DNA of 18,023 nt from Desulfocapsaceae bacterium (GTDB lineage: Bacteria; Desulfobacterota; Desulfobulbia; Desulfobulbales; Desulfocapsaceae). Numbering within the stretch: the first letter of the stretch is position 1; every line of letters starts with the position of its first letter. Positions 1-8,143 of the stretch are shown here, in pieces. The notes under the pieces are model-generated. The model saw only the letters and a list, made by a program, of their open reading frames with translations. It made no database searches and was not told the DNA's origin. The position numbers were made by a program, and so were the translations under genes. The DNA lies in the NCBI GenBank assembly GCA_029934775.1, contig JAOZLO010000009.1, positions 1 through 18,023 on the forward strand, written 5' to 3'.

Positions 1-866
1 TAAAACAGCTTTTACAGTCGGGTACAATAGAACTCGAAGAGGCAGGGGTTATTGGTGCATGTACTGATGCGCGCCTGCTTCTGGAGAGCTGTCTCGGGAA
101 AAGCAGGACTGAAATTTTTTTGTCAGCTTATGCTGAAGTAGGCTCTGATCAACAGATACAATATCAAAAACTGATTGCCCGTAGAAAACAACGTGAGCCG
201 GTTGCCTATATCCTGGGCCAGTGTGAATTCTGGTCTCTCCCTTTTACTGTTACTCCTGATGTTCTTATTCCTCGCCCTGAGACCGAATTTTTAATTGACA
301 GGGTTCTTTCTTTAACTCAAATAAACAACATCCTTTCCGGAAAAATTCTTGATTTATGTTGTGGCAGCGGAGTGATTGCAGTTGTTCTTGCCAGAGAGAC
401 AGGTGAAAAGATAACCGCTCTGGATATCTCTGCTGAAGCTCTTTGCATAGCAAAGTTAAACGCATCCAGGAATAAAATTGTCTCGTCTATTGATTTTGTG
501 CAGGCAGATCTGTTTTCCGGCCTGTTGCCGAAAAGGGAGTTTTCACTCATTGTTTCCAACCCCCCCTATGTGAGCTGTCTTGATGTTGATAATAGCCTGG
601 AGCCTGAAGTAGCACATTTTGAGCCCCGGCTTGCCCTGGATGGAGGGGAGGAAGGACTGAAAGTGATACAGAAAATTCACCGTACATTGCCCTCTGTTCT
701 CAAGCCGGGCGGTGAAGTTTATATCGAAATAGGTGCGGACCAGGGAACTTATGTAAAAGATTTATTCTGTAAAAAAATCAAAAACTGCCCTCATTTTGAT
801 TTAGTTGAAATATTGGTTGATTATGCTGGTCGAGACCGTGTTCTGCATGGTGTATTGAGTAACTGA
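1..866 (+). CDS. prmC: Peptide chain release factor N5-glutamine methyltransferase PrmC, 5' end outside window
   Basis: PrmC uses S-adenosylmethionine to methylate the glutamine of the GGQ motif in release factors RF1 and RF2. The SAM-binding motif appears as LDLCCGSG, followed by the catalytic NPPY motif, and the upstream PrmC signature LIPRPETE is present. A TTG at 120 could be called as a start, but the frame stays open to base 3 and the residues encoded there (for example EEAG, DARLLLE) match the normal PrmC N-terminal helical domain. The gene is therefore truncated by the window edge, not short. The stop is TGA at 864-866. murA follows on the same strand, an arrangement common in this phylum, usually with prfA upstream. 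A palindromic repeat begins only 4 bases after the stop. Confidence 0.95.
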   Translation, partial: KQLLQSGTIELEEAGVIGACTDARLLLESCLGKSRTEIFLSAYAEVGSDQQIQYQKLIARRKQREPVAYILGQCEFWSLPFTVTPDVLIPRPETEFLIDRVLSLTQINNILSGKILDLCCGSGVIAVVLARETGEKITALDISAEALCIAKLNASRNKIVSSIDFVQADLFSGLLPKREFSLIVSNPPYVSCLDVDNSLEPEVAHFEPRLALDGGEEGLKVIQKIHRTLPSVLKPGGEVYIEIGADQGTYVKDLFCKKIKNCPHFDLVEILVDYAGRDRVLHGVLSN

Positions 867-870
867 GTTA

Positions 871-1011
871 GTGCCCATCCAGAAACGGCCTTTTTGCTCT
901 AACCCTTCGTTGTGGTAAAAATTTTATCCTTGGAATATCAACTATATACCTGTGGTAAAGTTTTTCCTGCGTCTCGATTTAGCACAAAAATTCTCGTTTC
1001 TGGATGAACAC
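871..1011. repeat. 141-bp near-palindromic element, copy 1
   Basis: The element opens with GTGCCCATCCAGAAACG and closes with CGTTTCTGGATGAACAC, so the ends form an imperfect terminal inverted repeat of about 18 bp. The inverted symmetry continues inward (TTTTTGCTCTAA against TTAGCACAAAAA) towards an AT-rich centre near 931-950, so the whole unit could fold into one long hairpin. A copy of the same length lies at 10951-11091, with about 26 mismatches and no gaps by hand alignment; a degraded copy lies near 14351-14492. GAGTTA occurs immediately on both sides (865-870 and 1012-1017), like a target-site duplication. It fills almost the whole gap between prmC and murA. It has no coding capacity, so a MITE-like or REP-like non-autonomous element is likely. 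Confidence 0.85.
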
Positions 1012-1036
1012 GAGTTAGGAATAAAGGATAGAGAGA

Positions 1037-2320
1037 ATGGAAAAATTAATTGTTGAAGGTGGAAGACAGCTTTCGGGCGAGGTGAGAGTCAGTGGTGCAA
1101 AGAATGCTGCTTTGCCGCTGATTGCTGCCACCCTTCTGGCTCCGGGAAAGCATACACTTCACAATGTTCCCGATCTCAGAGATACTCGAACCTTTATAAA
1201 ACTGATGGGAGAATTAGGCGTGACCAGCGAACGCAAAGGTGATGTGGTTACCCTGGACAGTACCCATCTGGTTCATGCAGAAGCCTCCTATGATCTCGTC
1301 AAGACCATGCGGGCTTCAGTGTTGGTGCTGGGGCCTCTCGTTGCCCGCCTTGGCAGAGCAAAAGTTTCCCTTCCTGGAGGATGTGCCATCGGAGCCAGAC
1401 CGATCAATTTTCATATTATGGGGTTGGAGGCACTGGGTGTTTCATGTACACTTGAAAATGGTTATGTGGATGCTGAAATCAGCACCCCTCTCCAGGGTAA
1501 TGTGATCTATTTCGATATTCCTTCAGTTACTGCTACCGAAAATCTTCTGATGGCTGCTGTACTTGCAGAGGGGACGACAGTACTGAAGAATGTTGCCCGT
1601 GAACCTGAGATCGGCAATCTCGTTGATATGCTCACTGGAATGGGTGCAAAAATTCAAGGTAAAGACAGTGACAGGCTTACCGTAAAAGGGGTCACATCAC
1701 TTCGACCTGCTGATTGCAGGATTATTCCTGACCGCATCGAAGCAGGTACCTACCTGATAGCGATAGCCGCATCTGGTGGCAGAGGCACAGTGACTCACTG
1801 CAATCCGGCCCATCTTCCAGCTCTTCTTGAAAAATTGAAGGCGACTGGCTTGATAATAGATGAAACCAGGGATACTATCAGTGTCAGTTGGCCTGGAGGG
1901 ACCGCAAATTCTTCCAGGAAATTACAAAGCGTTGACATTACAACCATGCCCTATCCAGGCTATGCCACTGACCTTCAGGCTCAGTTCATGGCACTTATGG
2001 CCATTGGTTCAGGTGTGAGTCTGATAAATGAGACAATTTTTGAAAACCGCTTCATGCATGTAGCCGAATTGCGAAGAATGGGAGCTGACATCAGGGTTGA
2101 TGGTAGTAGTGCTGTAGTGAATGGGAAAGGAATGCGTGGTCTGAGCGGTGCACCTGTCATGGCAACTGATTTGAGGGCCAGTTCTTCCCTTGTAATTGCC
2201 GGTCTTGCCGCCTCGGGGAGAACCGAAATAACACGGATTTATCATCTGGAAAGAGGGTATGAAAACCTGGTTGAAAAACTCACAGGACTGGGGGCCAGAG
2301 TTTGGAAAGAAACCATGTAA
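1037..2320 (+). CDS. murA: UDP-N-acetylglucosamine 1-carboxyvinyltransferase MurA
   Basis: MurA catalyses the first committed cytoplasmic step of peptidoglycan synthesis, transferring enolpyruvate from phosphoenolpyruvate to UDP-GlcNAc. The 427-residue length is typical. The substrate-binding Lys22-Asn23 pair lies in [10 protein letters not shown]. The active-site loop [10 protein letters not shown] carries Cys116, equivalent to Cys115 of E. coli, so the fosfomycin-sensitive cysteine form is kept. The ATG at 1037 is preceded by AAAGGA at 1023-1028 with good spacing. The ribosome-binding site lies just beyond the right end of the palindromic element, so any transcript coming from prmC must cross that hairpin. 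Base composition and frame look intact throughout. Confidence 0.98.
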   Translation: MEKLIVEGGRQLSGEVRVSGAKNAALPLIAATLLAPGKHTLHNVPDLRDTRTFIKLMGELGVTSERKGDVVTLDSTHLVHAEASYDLVKTMRASVLVLGPLVARLGRAKVSLPGGCAIGARPINFHIMGLEALGVSCTLENGYVDAEISTPLQGNVIYFDIPSVTATENLLMAAVLAEGTTVLKNVAREPEIGNLVDMLTGMGAKIQGKDSDRLTVKGVTSLRPADCRIIPDRIEAGTYLIAIAASGGRGTVTHCNPAHLPALLEKLKATGLIIDETRDTISVSWPGGTANSSRKLQSVDITTMPYPGYATDLQAQFMALMAIGSGVSLINETIFENRFMHVAELRRMGADIRVDGSSAVVNGKGMRGLSGAPVMATDLRASSSLVIAGLAASGRTEITRIYHLERGYENLVEKLTGLGARVWKETM

Positions 2321-2363
2321 AACGGGATGCGTCTGAAAGATAGAAATTTGAATGGGGAGATCC

Positions 2364-2966
2364 ATGATCGTATTTGTGAAAAAATATTGGGAAAGAATAG
2401 TCCTCCTCCTCGTTACGTGTCTCTTTTTTTTGCTCGTGGGAGGGGGGGTATACCTGCAGAAAAAAAATAACCAAGAACAGGAACTTGCCGCCAGGGAGCC
2501 TCCTGTAAAGGTTGAAATTCAGCCATCGCAAAAAAATAACTCCCGATCTAGTGACAGCAGAGTTCCTGCCGCTACTTCATTCTATTTAAAACCTTTACCG
2601 GGAGAATTGATGGAGCAGATTGCCAATCTTGATTCTCTTGATGAAAAAGTAGCGACAGGAAAATTCTCAGGTTTGCCGGTTATGTGGCCAGCCTACTTTT
2701 TTTCTTTCCAGAAGAGCAAAACAGATATCACGACTGTCCAGTTGGACGTTTCTGAAGATGGTTTCGGGGTAATTCTTATATGTGATGTGGATATTGTTCA
2801 ATATCCAGGCATCATTGAAATTGAGAGTGGAAAGAAAATATGGGTTGCGGGTGAAATATTATCTGTAGACCCATCCGGTACCGGAACAATTTATCTGAAG
2901 ACCGATTACTTTCGTTTTACGGAACCAGATGAACTCAAACCCGTGGTGACGCCAGCTGAGCAGTAA
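2364..2966 (+). CDS. Membrane-anchored protein of unknown function
   Basis: I do not recognise a named family. The protein has about 200 residues: a short basic N-terminus (KKYWER), one hydrophobic segment at about residues 8-26, then a polar linker rich in Q, N, S and E. A compact C-terminal domain of about 120 residues has alternating beta-like stretches, with a GKKIWVAGEI segment and DPSGTGTIYL near its end. That looks like a small beta-barrel or OB-like fold, but this is a guess. A single anchor with the bulk outside the cytoplasm is the likely topology. I chose the ATG at 2364 because GGGGAG at 2354-2359 is well placed for it; the in-frame ATG at 2352 lacks such a site. It lies 43 bases after murA, so cotranscription is likely. 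Confidence 0.75.
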   Translation: MIVFVKKYWERIVLLLVTCLFFLLVGGGVYLQKKNNQEQELAAREPPVKVEIQPSQKNNSRSSDSRVPAATSFYLKPLPGELMEQIANLDSLDEKVATGKFSGLPVMWPAYFFSFQKSKTDITTVQLDVSEDGFGVILICDVDIVQYPGIIEIESGKKIWVAGEILSVDPSGTGTIYLKTDYFRFTEPDELKPVVTPAEQ

Positions 2967-3012
2967 CCGCTGGAATGGTCGGGGGTTGCCTGCGCAACCC
3001 AAAAGACATATT

Positions 3013-3073
3013 CTCTCACCACAGAGGCCACAGAGAAAAATCTTTGTGCTCTCTGTGGCCTCTGTGGTGAGAG
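3013..3073. repeat. Perfect 23-bp inverted repeat (CACAGAG-type), possible bidirectional terminator
   Basis: The arms at 3013-3035 and 3051-3073 are exact reverse complements around a 15-base loop. The arm contains CCACAGAGGCCACAGAG, resembling the CACAGAG-rich dispersed repeats seen in many environmental bacterial genomes. It lies between two convergent genes, where a strong hairpin could end transcription from both sides. There is only a short T-rich stretch after either arm, so factor-independent termination is not certain. The short open frames that cross it are repeat-derived and not genes. Confidence 0.85.
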
Positions 3074-3130
3074 TTTCCTTGTTTTTTATTACAGAAGTTT
3101 AGGCGTAAGGCACGAGTGTATAATCGTTTT

Positions 3131-4837
3131 TTAATCGGGTTGAAAAGGAAGTGGGAGGATAAGGATAAACAGTGCTCCACCAATTTTTGCGTTTCCAACC
3201 CTTATTGAACCCTGATGCACTTCGATGGTTTGTTTGACAATGGCCAGCCCCAGCCCGGTGCCATCTGTTCTAGCAGTGAAAAACGGCTCGAAAATCTGTT
3301 CACGGTCTTTTTTCTGCACTCCTGACCCATTATCACTTATCGCTATCTTTACTACTTCTCGATTTCCAGTTATTTTTGTTTCACTGGCAGTTATTTTTAT
3401 ATACTCAGACCCTTTTGGACAAAAAGCGAGAGCATTTTGAATGAGGTGGCTGAAAACGGTAAACATCTGTTTTTCATCAGCCCAGATATCTAATGTTCGA
3501 TTAAGAGCTATTTCAACTGTACATGATGAGGGCCAGGATGGATCTGCTCTACATACCTGCAATACTTCATCCAGACAGTTTCGAAGTGAAAACCATATCT
3601 TATCTGCATGTTCCGGACGTGAAAATTTTAAAAAATCACTAATGGTGTCAATAAGTCTGTTCGATTCTCTGAGGATTATATTTGTCAGTTCATAACTGGT
3701 ACGACTGTCTGGACCACTGGCCAGAAAATCGCCTGCCAGAACTTGCGCTGATCCAGATATTGCAGTAAGTGGGTTACGAAAATCGTGAGCAATGCTTGCA
3801 CTCATCATACCGATAGCCGCAAGTTTTTCGGTTTGCCGCACCTGTTTTTCCAGTATCTCAATATCGCTGATATCGCGGAGGGTGATTATTTTTTGCGGGG
3901 AATCTTTTGAAGAGGGGATCTCAGCCGTTGGTTGAATAATTATATGAGAATAGCCGATACGAACTTTTTTGCCATTATTTCTGGTAAAATCAGCTGTTTG
4001 TCTCATATTCGGCTTTGATAAGTCAAAGTCTGAAAAAAGAGAGGAGAGGTTTTTTCCTAACAGGCTGGCAGGAGGAGTACCGGTTATTGTCTCAATAGCA
4101 TTATTTGCTGAGGTGATAATATTATCCGTATTAATTGTGAGTATTCCAGTGGTTATGTTGTCAAAAACCTGCTTGTAAAGTGTTGAGAGCTGGTCAAATT
4201 TTTTAATAGAGACACTGAGCGCTTCCTCAGTAGTTTTCAGTCGGATTCCAAAAATTGCACTGAGTATTGCAGCTAAAAAGAATGTTAAACCCTGGACAGC
4301 GAAATGGTTTAAAATGACCTCCGGGGAACTCGGTTTGAAAGAGACATAGTCCAGAATATACGCCGGATACAACCCATACATGTCAATTGCCAGAAGAAAT
4401 CCATATTGCAGAACTGCTGCTGCTGCCGCTACAAGGCCCCCTTTTTTTGCGAGAATGAGTCCTCCGGAAATGATGGGAAAAAAATAGACAGAAATGAAAA
4501 TTGAATTGGAGGAACCTGAAAAAAAGACCAGGACTGAAACAAAGAAAGTATCAAGCAGATGTTGAAAAAAAACAAAATTCCGCAGATTACCAAAAAACAC
4601 GGGTAATACTATGGCAGAAAAAATGGTGACAAGGTAAATAACCAGGAGAAGTAGAATAAGAATATTTATGGGAGGGAGAATTACGTCGAATTGTTTTCCT
4701 TTAAGGGCAAGGCTGATACCCAGTAACAGGGTATAGAGAATTATCCGCAGCAGCAGCATCCATAGAAGCTGAGTTTTGAGTGTGTGATTTACATTACTGA
4801 GATCTTTTTTGTGTTCAATGAATAAATTGAAGTTCAT
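3131..4837 (-). CDS. Membrane PAS sensor histidine kinase (PilS-like architecture)
   Basis: The protein has 568 residues. The N-terminal ~200 residues form about six hydrophobic segments with very short loops, as in PilS-type sensors. A PAS domain follows (about residues 218-330), then a HisKA domain with the phospho-acceptor His351 in ASIAHDFRNPLTAI. The HATPase domain shows the N box (LIQNALAF) and glycine-rich boxes (DNGSGV, TGLGLAIVKQ). The ATG at 4837 lies only 5 bases after the stop of the sigma54-type regulator, so the two are cotranscribed and are the obvious cognate pair. The membrane part probably senses a membrane or envelope signal. PilS is the closest architectural match, but no pilin gene is nearby, so the pathway controlled is open. 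Confidence 0.9.
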   Translation of the reverse strand: MNFNLFIEHKKDLSNVNHTLKTQLLWMLLLRIILYTLLLGISLALKGKQFDVILPPINILILLLLVIYLVTIFSAIVLPVFFGNLRNFVFFQHLLDTFFVSVLVFFSGSSNSIFISVYFFPIISGGLILAKKGGLVAAAAAVLQYGFLLAIDMYGLYPAYILDYVSFKPSSPEVILNHFAVQGLTFFLAAILSAIFGIRLKTTEEALSVSIKKFDQLSTLYKQVFDNITTGILTINTDNIITSANNAIETITGTPPASLLGKNLSSLFSDFDLSKPNMRQTADFTRNNGKKVRIGYSHIIIQPTAEIPSSKDSPQKIITLRDISDIEILEKQVRQTEKLAAIGMMSASIAHDFRNPLTAISGSAQVLAGDFLASGPDSRTSYELTNIILRESNRLIDTISDFLKFSRPEHADKIWFSLRNCLDEVLQVCRADPSWPSSCTVEIALNRTLDIWADEKQMFTVFSHLIQNALAFCPKGSEYIKITASETKITGNREVVKIAISDNGSGVQKKDREQIFEPFFTARTDGTGLGLAIVKQTIEVHQGSIRVGNAKIGGALFILILPLPFQPD

Positions 4838-4842
4838 CTGTT

Positions 4843-6225
4843 TTAATTCAGGCCATATTTTTTTACTTTATATCGGAGGGAACGGAAGCTGATTTGCAGC
4901 AGTTCCGCAGCCTGCATCTTTGAATTGTTTGTTTTTACAAGAGTATGCATTATGAGTCGTTTTTCCAGATTGCTGATAACATGTTCAATTCCAAGATCAT
5001 ATAACTCTTCTTCGTTTGCTGCAGCCTGAAAAAGAGCACGATTTTGTTCGGTAATCTCAGAGATCTGTTGCTCTTTATGACGTTCGTTCAGAGTAAGACT
5101 TTCCGGCAGAATAATGTTTGAGCTCTCAAGGGCAACGCCGCGCTCTATTATATTTTCGAGTTCACGGACATTTCCTGGAAAGTCGTAGTTCATCAGCACC
5201 CCAAGAGCGTATGATGATATTTCCTGGATCTCTTTGCCAAGCCTTTGGGAATATTTCTTTAAGAAGTGGTTAACAAGGAGTGGGACATCTCCTTTTCTTT
5301 CTCGTAGTGGAGGAACCCGGAGTGGAACAACTGCTAACCGGTAAAAGAGATCTTCCCTGAATCGTCCTGCCAAAATCTCGTCTTCAAGTATTTTGTTGGT
5401 TGCTGCAATAACCCGGATGGTTATCTGTTTAATGCGAGTGCCGCCAACTGGTTTTATTTCTCGTTCCTGCAGTACCCTTAAAAGTTTAGTTTGAATAATA
5501 GGGGTAAGTTCGCCTATCTCATCGAGAAAAGCGGTGCCCTTATCCGCCTCATTAAAAAGCCCGGGTTTATCTTGAATGGCACCTGTGAAGGAGCCTTTGA
5601 CATGGCCAAATAATTCACTTTCCATTAAATCTTCAGGGATGGCACTGCAGGTAATAGGGACGAAAGCCTCAGCTGCAACCTTGCTGTATTTATGGATAGC
5701 TCTTGCTACGAGCTCTTTTCCTGTTCCAGATTCACCGTAGATAAGTACATTCGCCGGAGTTGGTGCGATCCGTCGTATCATGTCAAAAATTTTGAGCATT
5801 TCCCTACTCTGCCCTATAATTTCTGGAAATGAACTTGCCGATATATCTGTTTTGAGTATTTTTTTATTTTTACTGGTTGCAGACTCGACAACCGATTTAA
5901 TTTCATCAACATTGAATGGTTTACTGATATAATCAAAAGCACCATTTTTCATTGCGAGAACAGCATCATCTGGAGAAGCAAATGCGGTAATCATGATTAC
6001 TGACAGGTCAGGTGTCTCTTCTTTTATCTTGCCAAGAAGGTCGATGCCACTCATTCCCGGCATACGGATGTCACTGACAACAACATCGAACGAGTGATCA
6101 GGTATCAGGGCGAGCGCAACTTCACCATTTTCCGCAGTGGAAACCTCATGCCCTTCTTTTTCCAGAAGAATTTTCAGGAAGTCTCTCATACTCCGTTCAT
6201 CATCAACTACAAGTATAGACGCCAT
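4843..6225 (-). CDS. Sigma54-dependent response regulator, NtrC/PilR family
   Basis: The protein has 460 residues in three parts. The receiver domain (1-120) has acidic pocket Asp8/Asp9, phospho-acceptor Asp52, Thr80 and Lys102. The AAA+ domain has Walker A GESGTGKE (164-171) and Walker B FLDEIGE. The sigma54-contact loop reads GSFTGA (211-216), a known natural variant of GAFTGA. The C-terminal Fis-type helix-turn-helix includes KMQAAELLQISFRSLRYKVK. Phosphorylation by the kinase encoded just downstream should trigger ATP-driven opening of sigma54 promoters. I could not find a convincing TGGCAC-N5-TTGC sigma54 site in the intergenic regions here, so its targets are probably elsewhere. Confidence 0.93.
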   Translation of the reverse strand: MASILVVDDERSMRDFLKILLEKEGHEVSTAENGEVALALIPDHSFDVVVSDIRMPGMSGIDLLGKIKEETPDLSVIMITAFASPDDAVLAMKNGAFDYISKPFNVDEIKSVVESATSKNKKILKTDISASSFPEIIGQSREMLKIFDMIRRIAPTPANVLIYGESGTGKELVARAIHKYSKVAAEAFVPITCSAIPEDLMESELFGHVKGSFTGAIQDKPGLFNEADKGTAFLDEIGELTPIIQTKLLRVLQEREIKPVGGTRIKQITIRVIAATNKILEDEILAGRFREDLFYRLAVVPLRVPPLRERKGDVPLLVNHFLKKYSQRLGKEIQEISSYALGVLMNYDFPGNVRELENIIERGVALESSNIILPESLTLNERHKEQQISEITEQNRALFQAAANEEELYDLGIEHVISNLEKRLIMHTLVKTNNSKMQAAELLQISFRSLRYKVKKYGLN

Positions 6226-6280
6226 ATCTACCTGGGTTAGTTTTTAACAGGGAAAAAGAGTGTTACATATGAATAGTCTG

Positions 6281-6309
6281 ATACTATAATAATTTGGAAT
6301 AAGAGACAA
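6281..6309 (-). promoter_or_regulatory. Possible sigma70-type promoter for the response regulator/kinase pair
   Basis: Read on the - strand, TTGTCT (6309-6304) is followed after 17 bases by TAGTAT (6286-6281), with an overlapping TATAGT at 6288-6283. The region is AT-rich and lies about 55-85 bases upstream of the regulator ATG. This rests on a weak consensus match only. Confidence 0.3.
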
Positions 6310-6351
6310 GGACTCAAGGAGCGGGGAAAGTGAATTAATTTGGAGGTGAAG

Positions 6352-6369
6352 CCCCCTCTCTTGAGGGGG
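6352..6369. terminator. GC-rich hairpin after the zinc-ribbon gene
   Basis: CCCCCTC (6352-6358) pairs with GAGGGGG (6363-6369) around a 4-base loop. It lies about 20 bases beyond the stop of the gene ending at 6388 on the - strand. No clear T-run follows on the - strand, whereas on the + strand the hairpin runs into GGGGATTTT. It may be a transcript-end structure or a small repeat. Confidence 0.4.
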
Positions 6370-6387
6370 TGGGGATTTTGTGGAAAA

Positions 6388-7020
6388 TTATTTCACAAAT
6401 TTTTTACTGATACCATGGGCAGTGGAGGTGAAAAAGCGGTTCGAACTCAGGTCTCCGGTATCTTGAAGCTCCTGGAGGAGGATCGCATCATAGACGATTT
6501 TTGATTCAATGGATGTTGGTGTTTTTGACTTGGAATAGTAATCCAGGATTCCAATTACCTCATTGATCATTTCTTGATCAGCAGACAGCTTTTTTAAAAT
6601 TGATTCAGCTGCAGGTTTATCAACTTCGTGAAGATATGCTGCACAGAGGATTGCAGCCAGGTTGCCGCCTTCAGATTTTCCGATATTTTCAGCATGGCGG
6701 GCAATTTTCATGGCACGACTTATACGTTTAAAATCAGTTTTGTAGTGCCGTTTCATCTCTACTGCTACTTTATCTTTGAGTAAATTATCCTGTACTCCCT
6801 GAAACTCTTCAGGCAAAGTTCCCAGGCATTGCTCGGCAAATTGACAGTATGCTGCACAACCGAAATCCATTTTAGGATTTACAAATCGATTTCCACAGTG
6901 AGGACATTTTCGACTGGTATCATCTTTGTAGAATTCTACAGAATTATGGCATTGTGGGCATTCAACATTAAATATGGCATTCTCAGTCCAGTACTGCATA
7001 TCCTGACCCGGGCATTTCAT
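6388..7020 (-). CDS. Zinc-ribbon protein with HD-like helical domain, function unknown
   Basis: The protein has 210 residues. The N-terminus has a CxxC/CxxC zinc ribbon (Cys21, Cys24, Cys39, Cys42). Just after it, Cys55, Cys59 and Cys65 (GCAAYCQFAEQC), with Cys3 at the start, could hold a second metal or Fe-S cluster. The remaining ~110 residues are helical, and HAEN...LHEVD (His109, His131) recalls HD-family phosphohydrolases; the usual HD pair reads HE here, so activity is uncertain. The ATG at 7020 has an AAGGGAG site upstream. It follows cooC by 129 bases on the same strand, which suggests a link to C1 or nickel-enzyme metabolism but does not prove it. Confidence 0.8.
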   Translation of the reverse strand: MKCPGQDMQYWTENAIFNVECPQCHNSVEFYKDDTSRKCPHCGNRFVNPKMDFGCAAYCQFAEQCLGTLPEEFQGVQDNLLKDKVAVEMKRHYKTDFKRISRAMKIARHAENIGKSEGGNLAAILCAAYLHEVDKPAAESILKKLSADQEMINEVIGILDYYSKSKTPTSIESKIVYDAILLQELQDTGDLSSNRFFTSTAHGISKKFVK

Positions 7021-7149
7021 GAAAACGCTCCCTTTTACTTTATCATTTTGAGTATTTGTCTTACTGTTGCAAGGAAAATTATATCGGGATCTTACTCATT
7101 AAAAGACTGTCTCTCATTGATTTAGGTCAAAAGGAGGAGTTTTTATCGT

Positions 7150-7908
7150 CTATGCAGGACAATGTGTATCCATAATTTTCTGCACAGCCAGGACTGATGA
7201 TGAAGAATCTGCAAGTTCCAGAAGTGATTTCCTTTCCATGTCAAATTCAAGCAGGGATGGGTCATCCGGAATGACACCAACTATTGGTAACCCAATTTCT
7301 TTTACCTCATTTAAAAAAGTTTCACTGAGTTTTTCCGGACCACGAGTGACTACAATACCAAGTTCTTTAACGTCAAGGTTTAACCTGTCAAGCATATCAT
7401 GAATTCGACGAAGGGCCCTTAACCCCCTGAGCGAATAGTCGGTTACCAGAAAGAGTATATCCACTTTACCACTGGTACGTCGGCTGAGATGTTCCATACC
7501 GGCTTCGTTATCGACGACCATATATTTGTAATGTGCGCCGAGTTTTTCAGTGAAATTGTTGAGAATATTATTGACCATGCAGTAGCATCCCTGTCCTTCC
7601 TGGCGGCCCATTACCAGGAGATCAAATTTCTTGTTTTCAATAATTGCCTGTTCCACAAGGGTTTCAATATAGTTGATTTTGTTCATCCCGGAAGGAATTC
7701 CCTGAGGATCTTTCATATAGGTTTCACGAATGTCTCCTATTGTGGTGGTCACCTGGAGTCCCATAGTTTCTCCCAGGTTACTGTTTGGATCTGCATCAAC
7801 CGCAAGAATAGAACCTTTGTCTGAATTGGTTATATATCGAATGACAAGAGAAGCGACGGTAGTTTTACCGACACCCCCTTTTCCTGCAAATGCAATTATT
7901 TTACTCAT
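7150..7908 (-). CDS. cooC: CooC/AcsF-type nickel-insertion ATPase
   Basis: This is a P-loop MinD/ParA-class ATPase of 252 residues, the normal size for CooC. CooC dimers bind nickel and use ATP to mature the active site of CO dehydrogenase or acetyl-CoA synthase in the cytoplasm. The deviant Walker A motif GKGGVGKT is at residues 9-16, the VDADPNSNL segment follows, and the metal-binding CxC motif is Cys108-Tyr-Cys110 in QGCYCMVNN, a hallmark separating CooC from MinD and NifH. A good ribosome site (CGGAGAT) precedes the ATG. No CODH or ACS gene lies in this window, so the client enzyme must be encoded elsewhere. It is separated from the upstream Hdr operon by a terminator and so probably has its own promoter. 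Confidence 0.88.
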   Translation of the reverse strand: MSKIIAFAGKGGVGKTTVASLVIRYITNSDKGSILAVDADPNSNLGETMGLQVTTTIGDIRETYMKDPQGIPSGMNKINYIETLVEQAIIENKKFDLLVMGRQEGQGCYCMVNNILNNFTEKLGAHYKYMVVDNEAGMEHLSRRTSGKVDILFLVTDYSLRGLRALRRIHDMLDRLNLDVKELGIVVTRGPEKLSETFLNEVKEIGLPIVGVIPDDPSLLEFDMERKSLLELADSSSSVLAVQKIMDTHCPA

Positions 7909-8063
7909 AAATATCTCCGATTAAAATCCATTCTAAAATGTGTATTTTAACTACCAGTGAACTGTTTTTTGAACTATGACACCTCCCTGAATCTCTCTTC
8001 TTCAGTGAATAACTAGAGGCTATCGCATAAACTCCCGTACAAAAATAAGCATTATTAAAAGAT

Positions 8064-8107
8064 AGGAAAGAAAAAACCACCTCGCCCAGTAGTGAGTCGA
8101 GGTGGTT
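8064..8107 (-). terminator. Intrinsic terminator after the HdrB gene
   Basis: On the - strand AACCACCTCG (8107-8098) pairs perfectly with CGAGGTGGTT (8084-8075) around a 13-base loop, then runs into TTTTCTTTCC. It lies about 35 bases after the stop at 8144. The + strand has no T-run after the stem, so it works in the - direction. Confidence 0.85.
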
Positions 8108-8143
8108 GAGTAATCTGGAGGTAATAAAGGGAATAAAAAAATA

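Noticed and set aside
120..866. A shorter prmC starting at TTG 120
   Set aside because: The frame is open to the window edge and the upstream residues match the normal PrmC N-terminal domain, so TTG 120 is an internal codon.
3016..3198. A small open frame with His/Arg/Gly/Glu-rich repeats
   Set aside because: It is translated from the CACAGAG inverted repeat and overlaps the end of the kinase gene; this is a known kind of spurious ORF.
6708..6728. TGGCAC resembling a sigma54 -24 element
   Set aside because: It lies inside a coding region and lacks the TTGC -12 element at the right distance.
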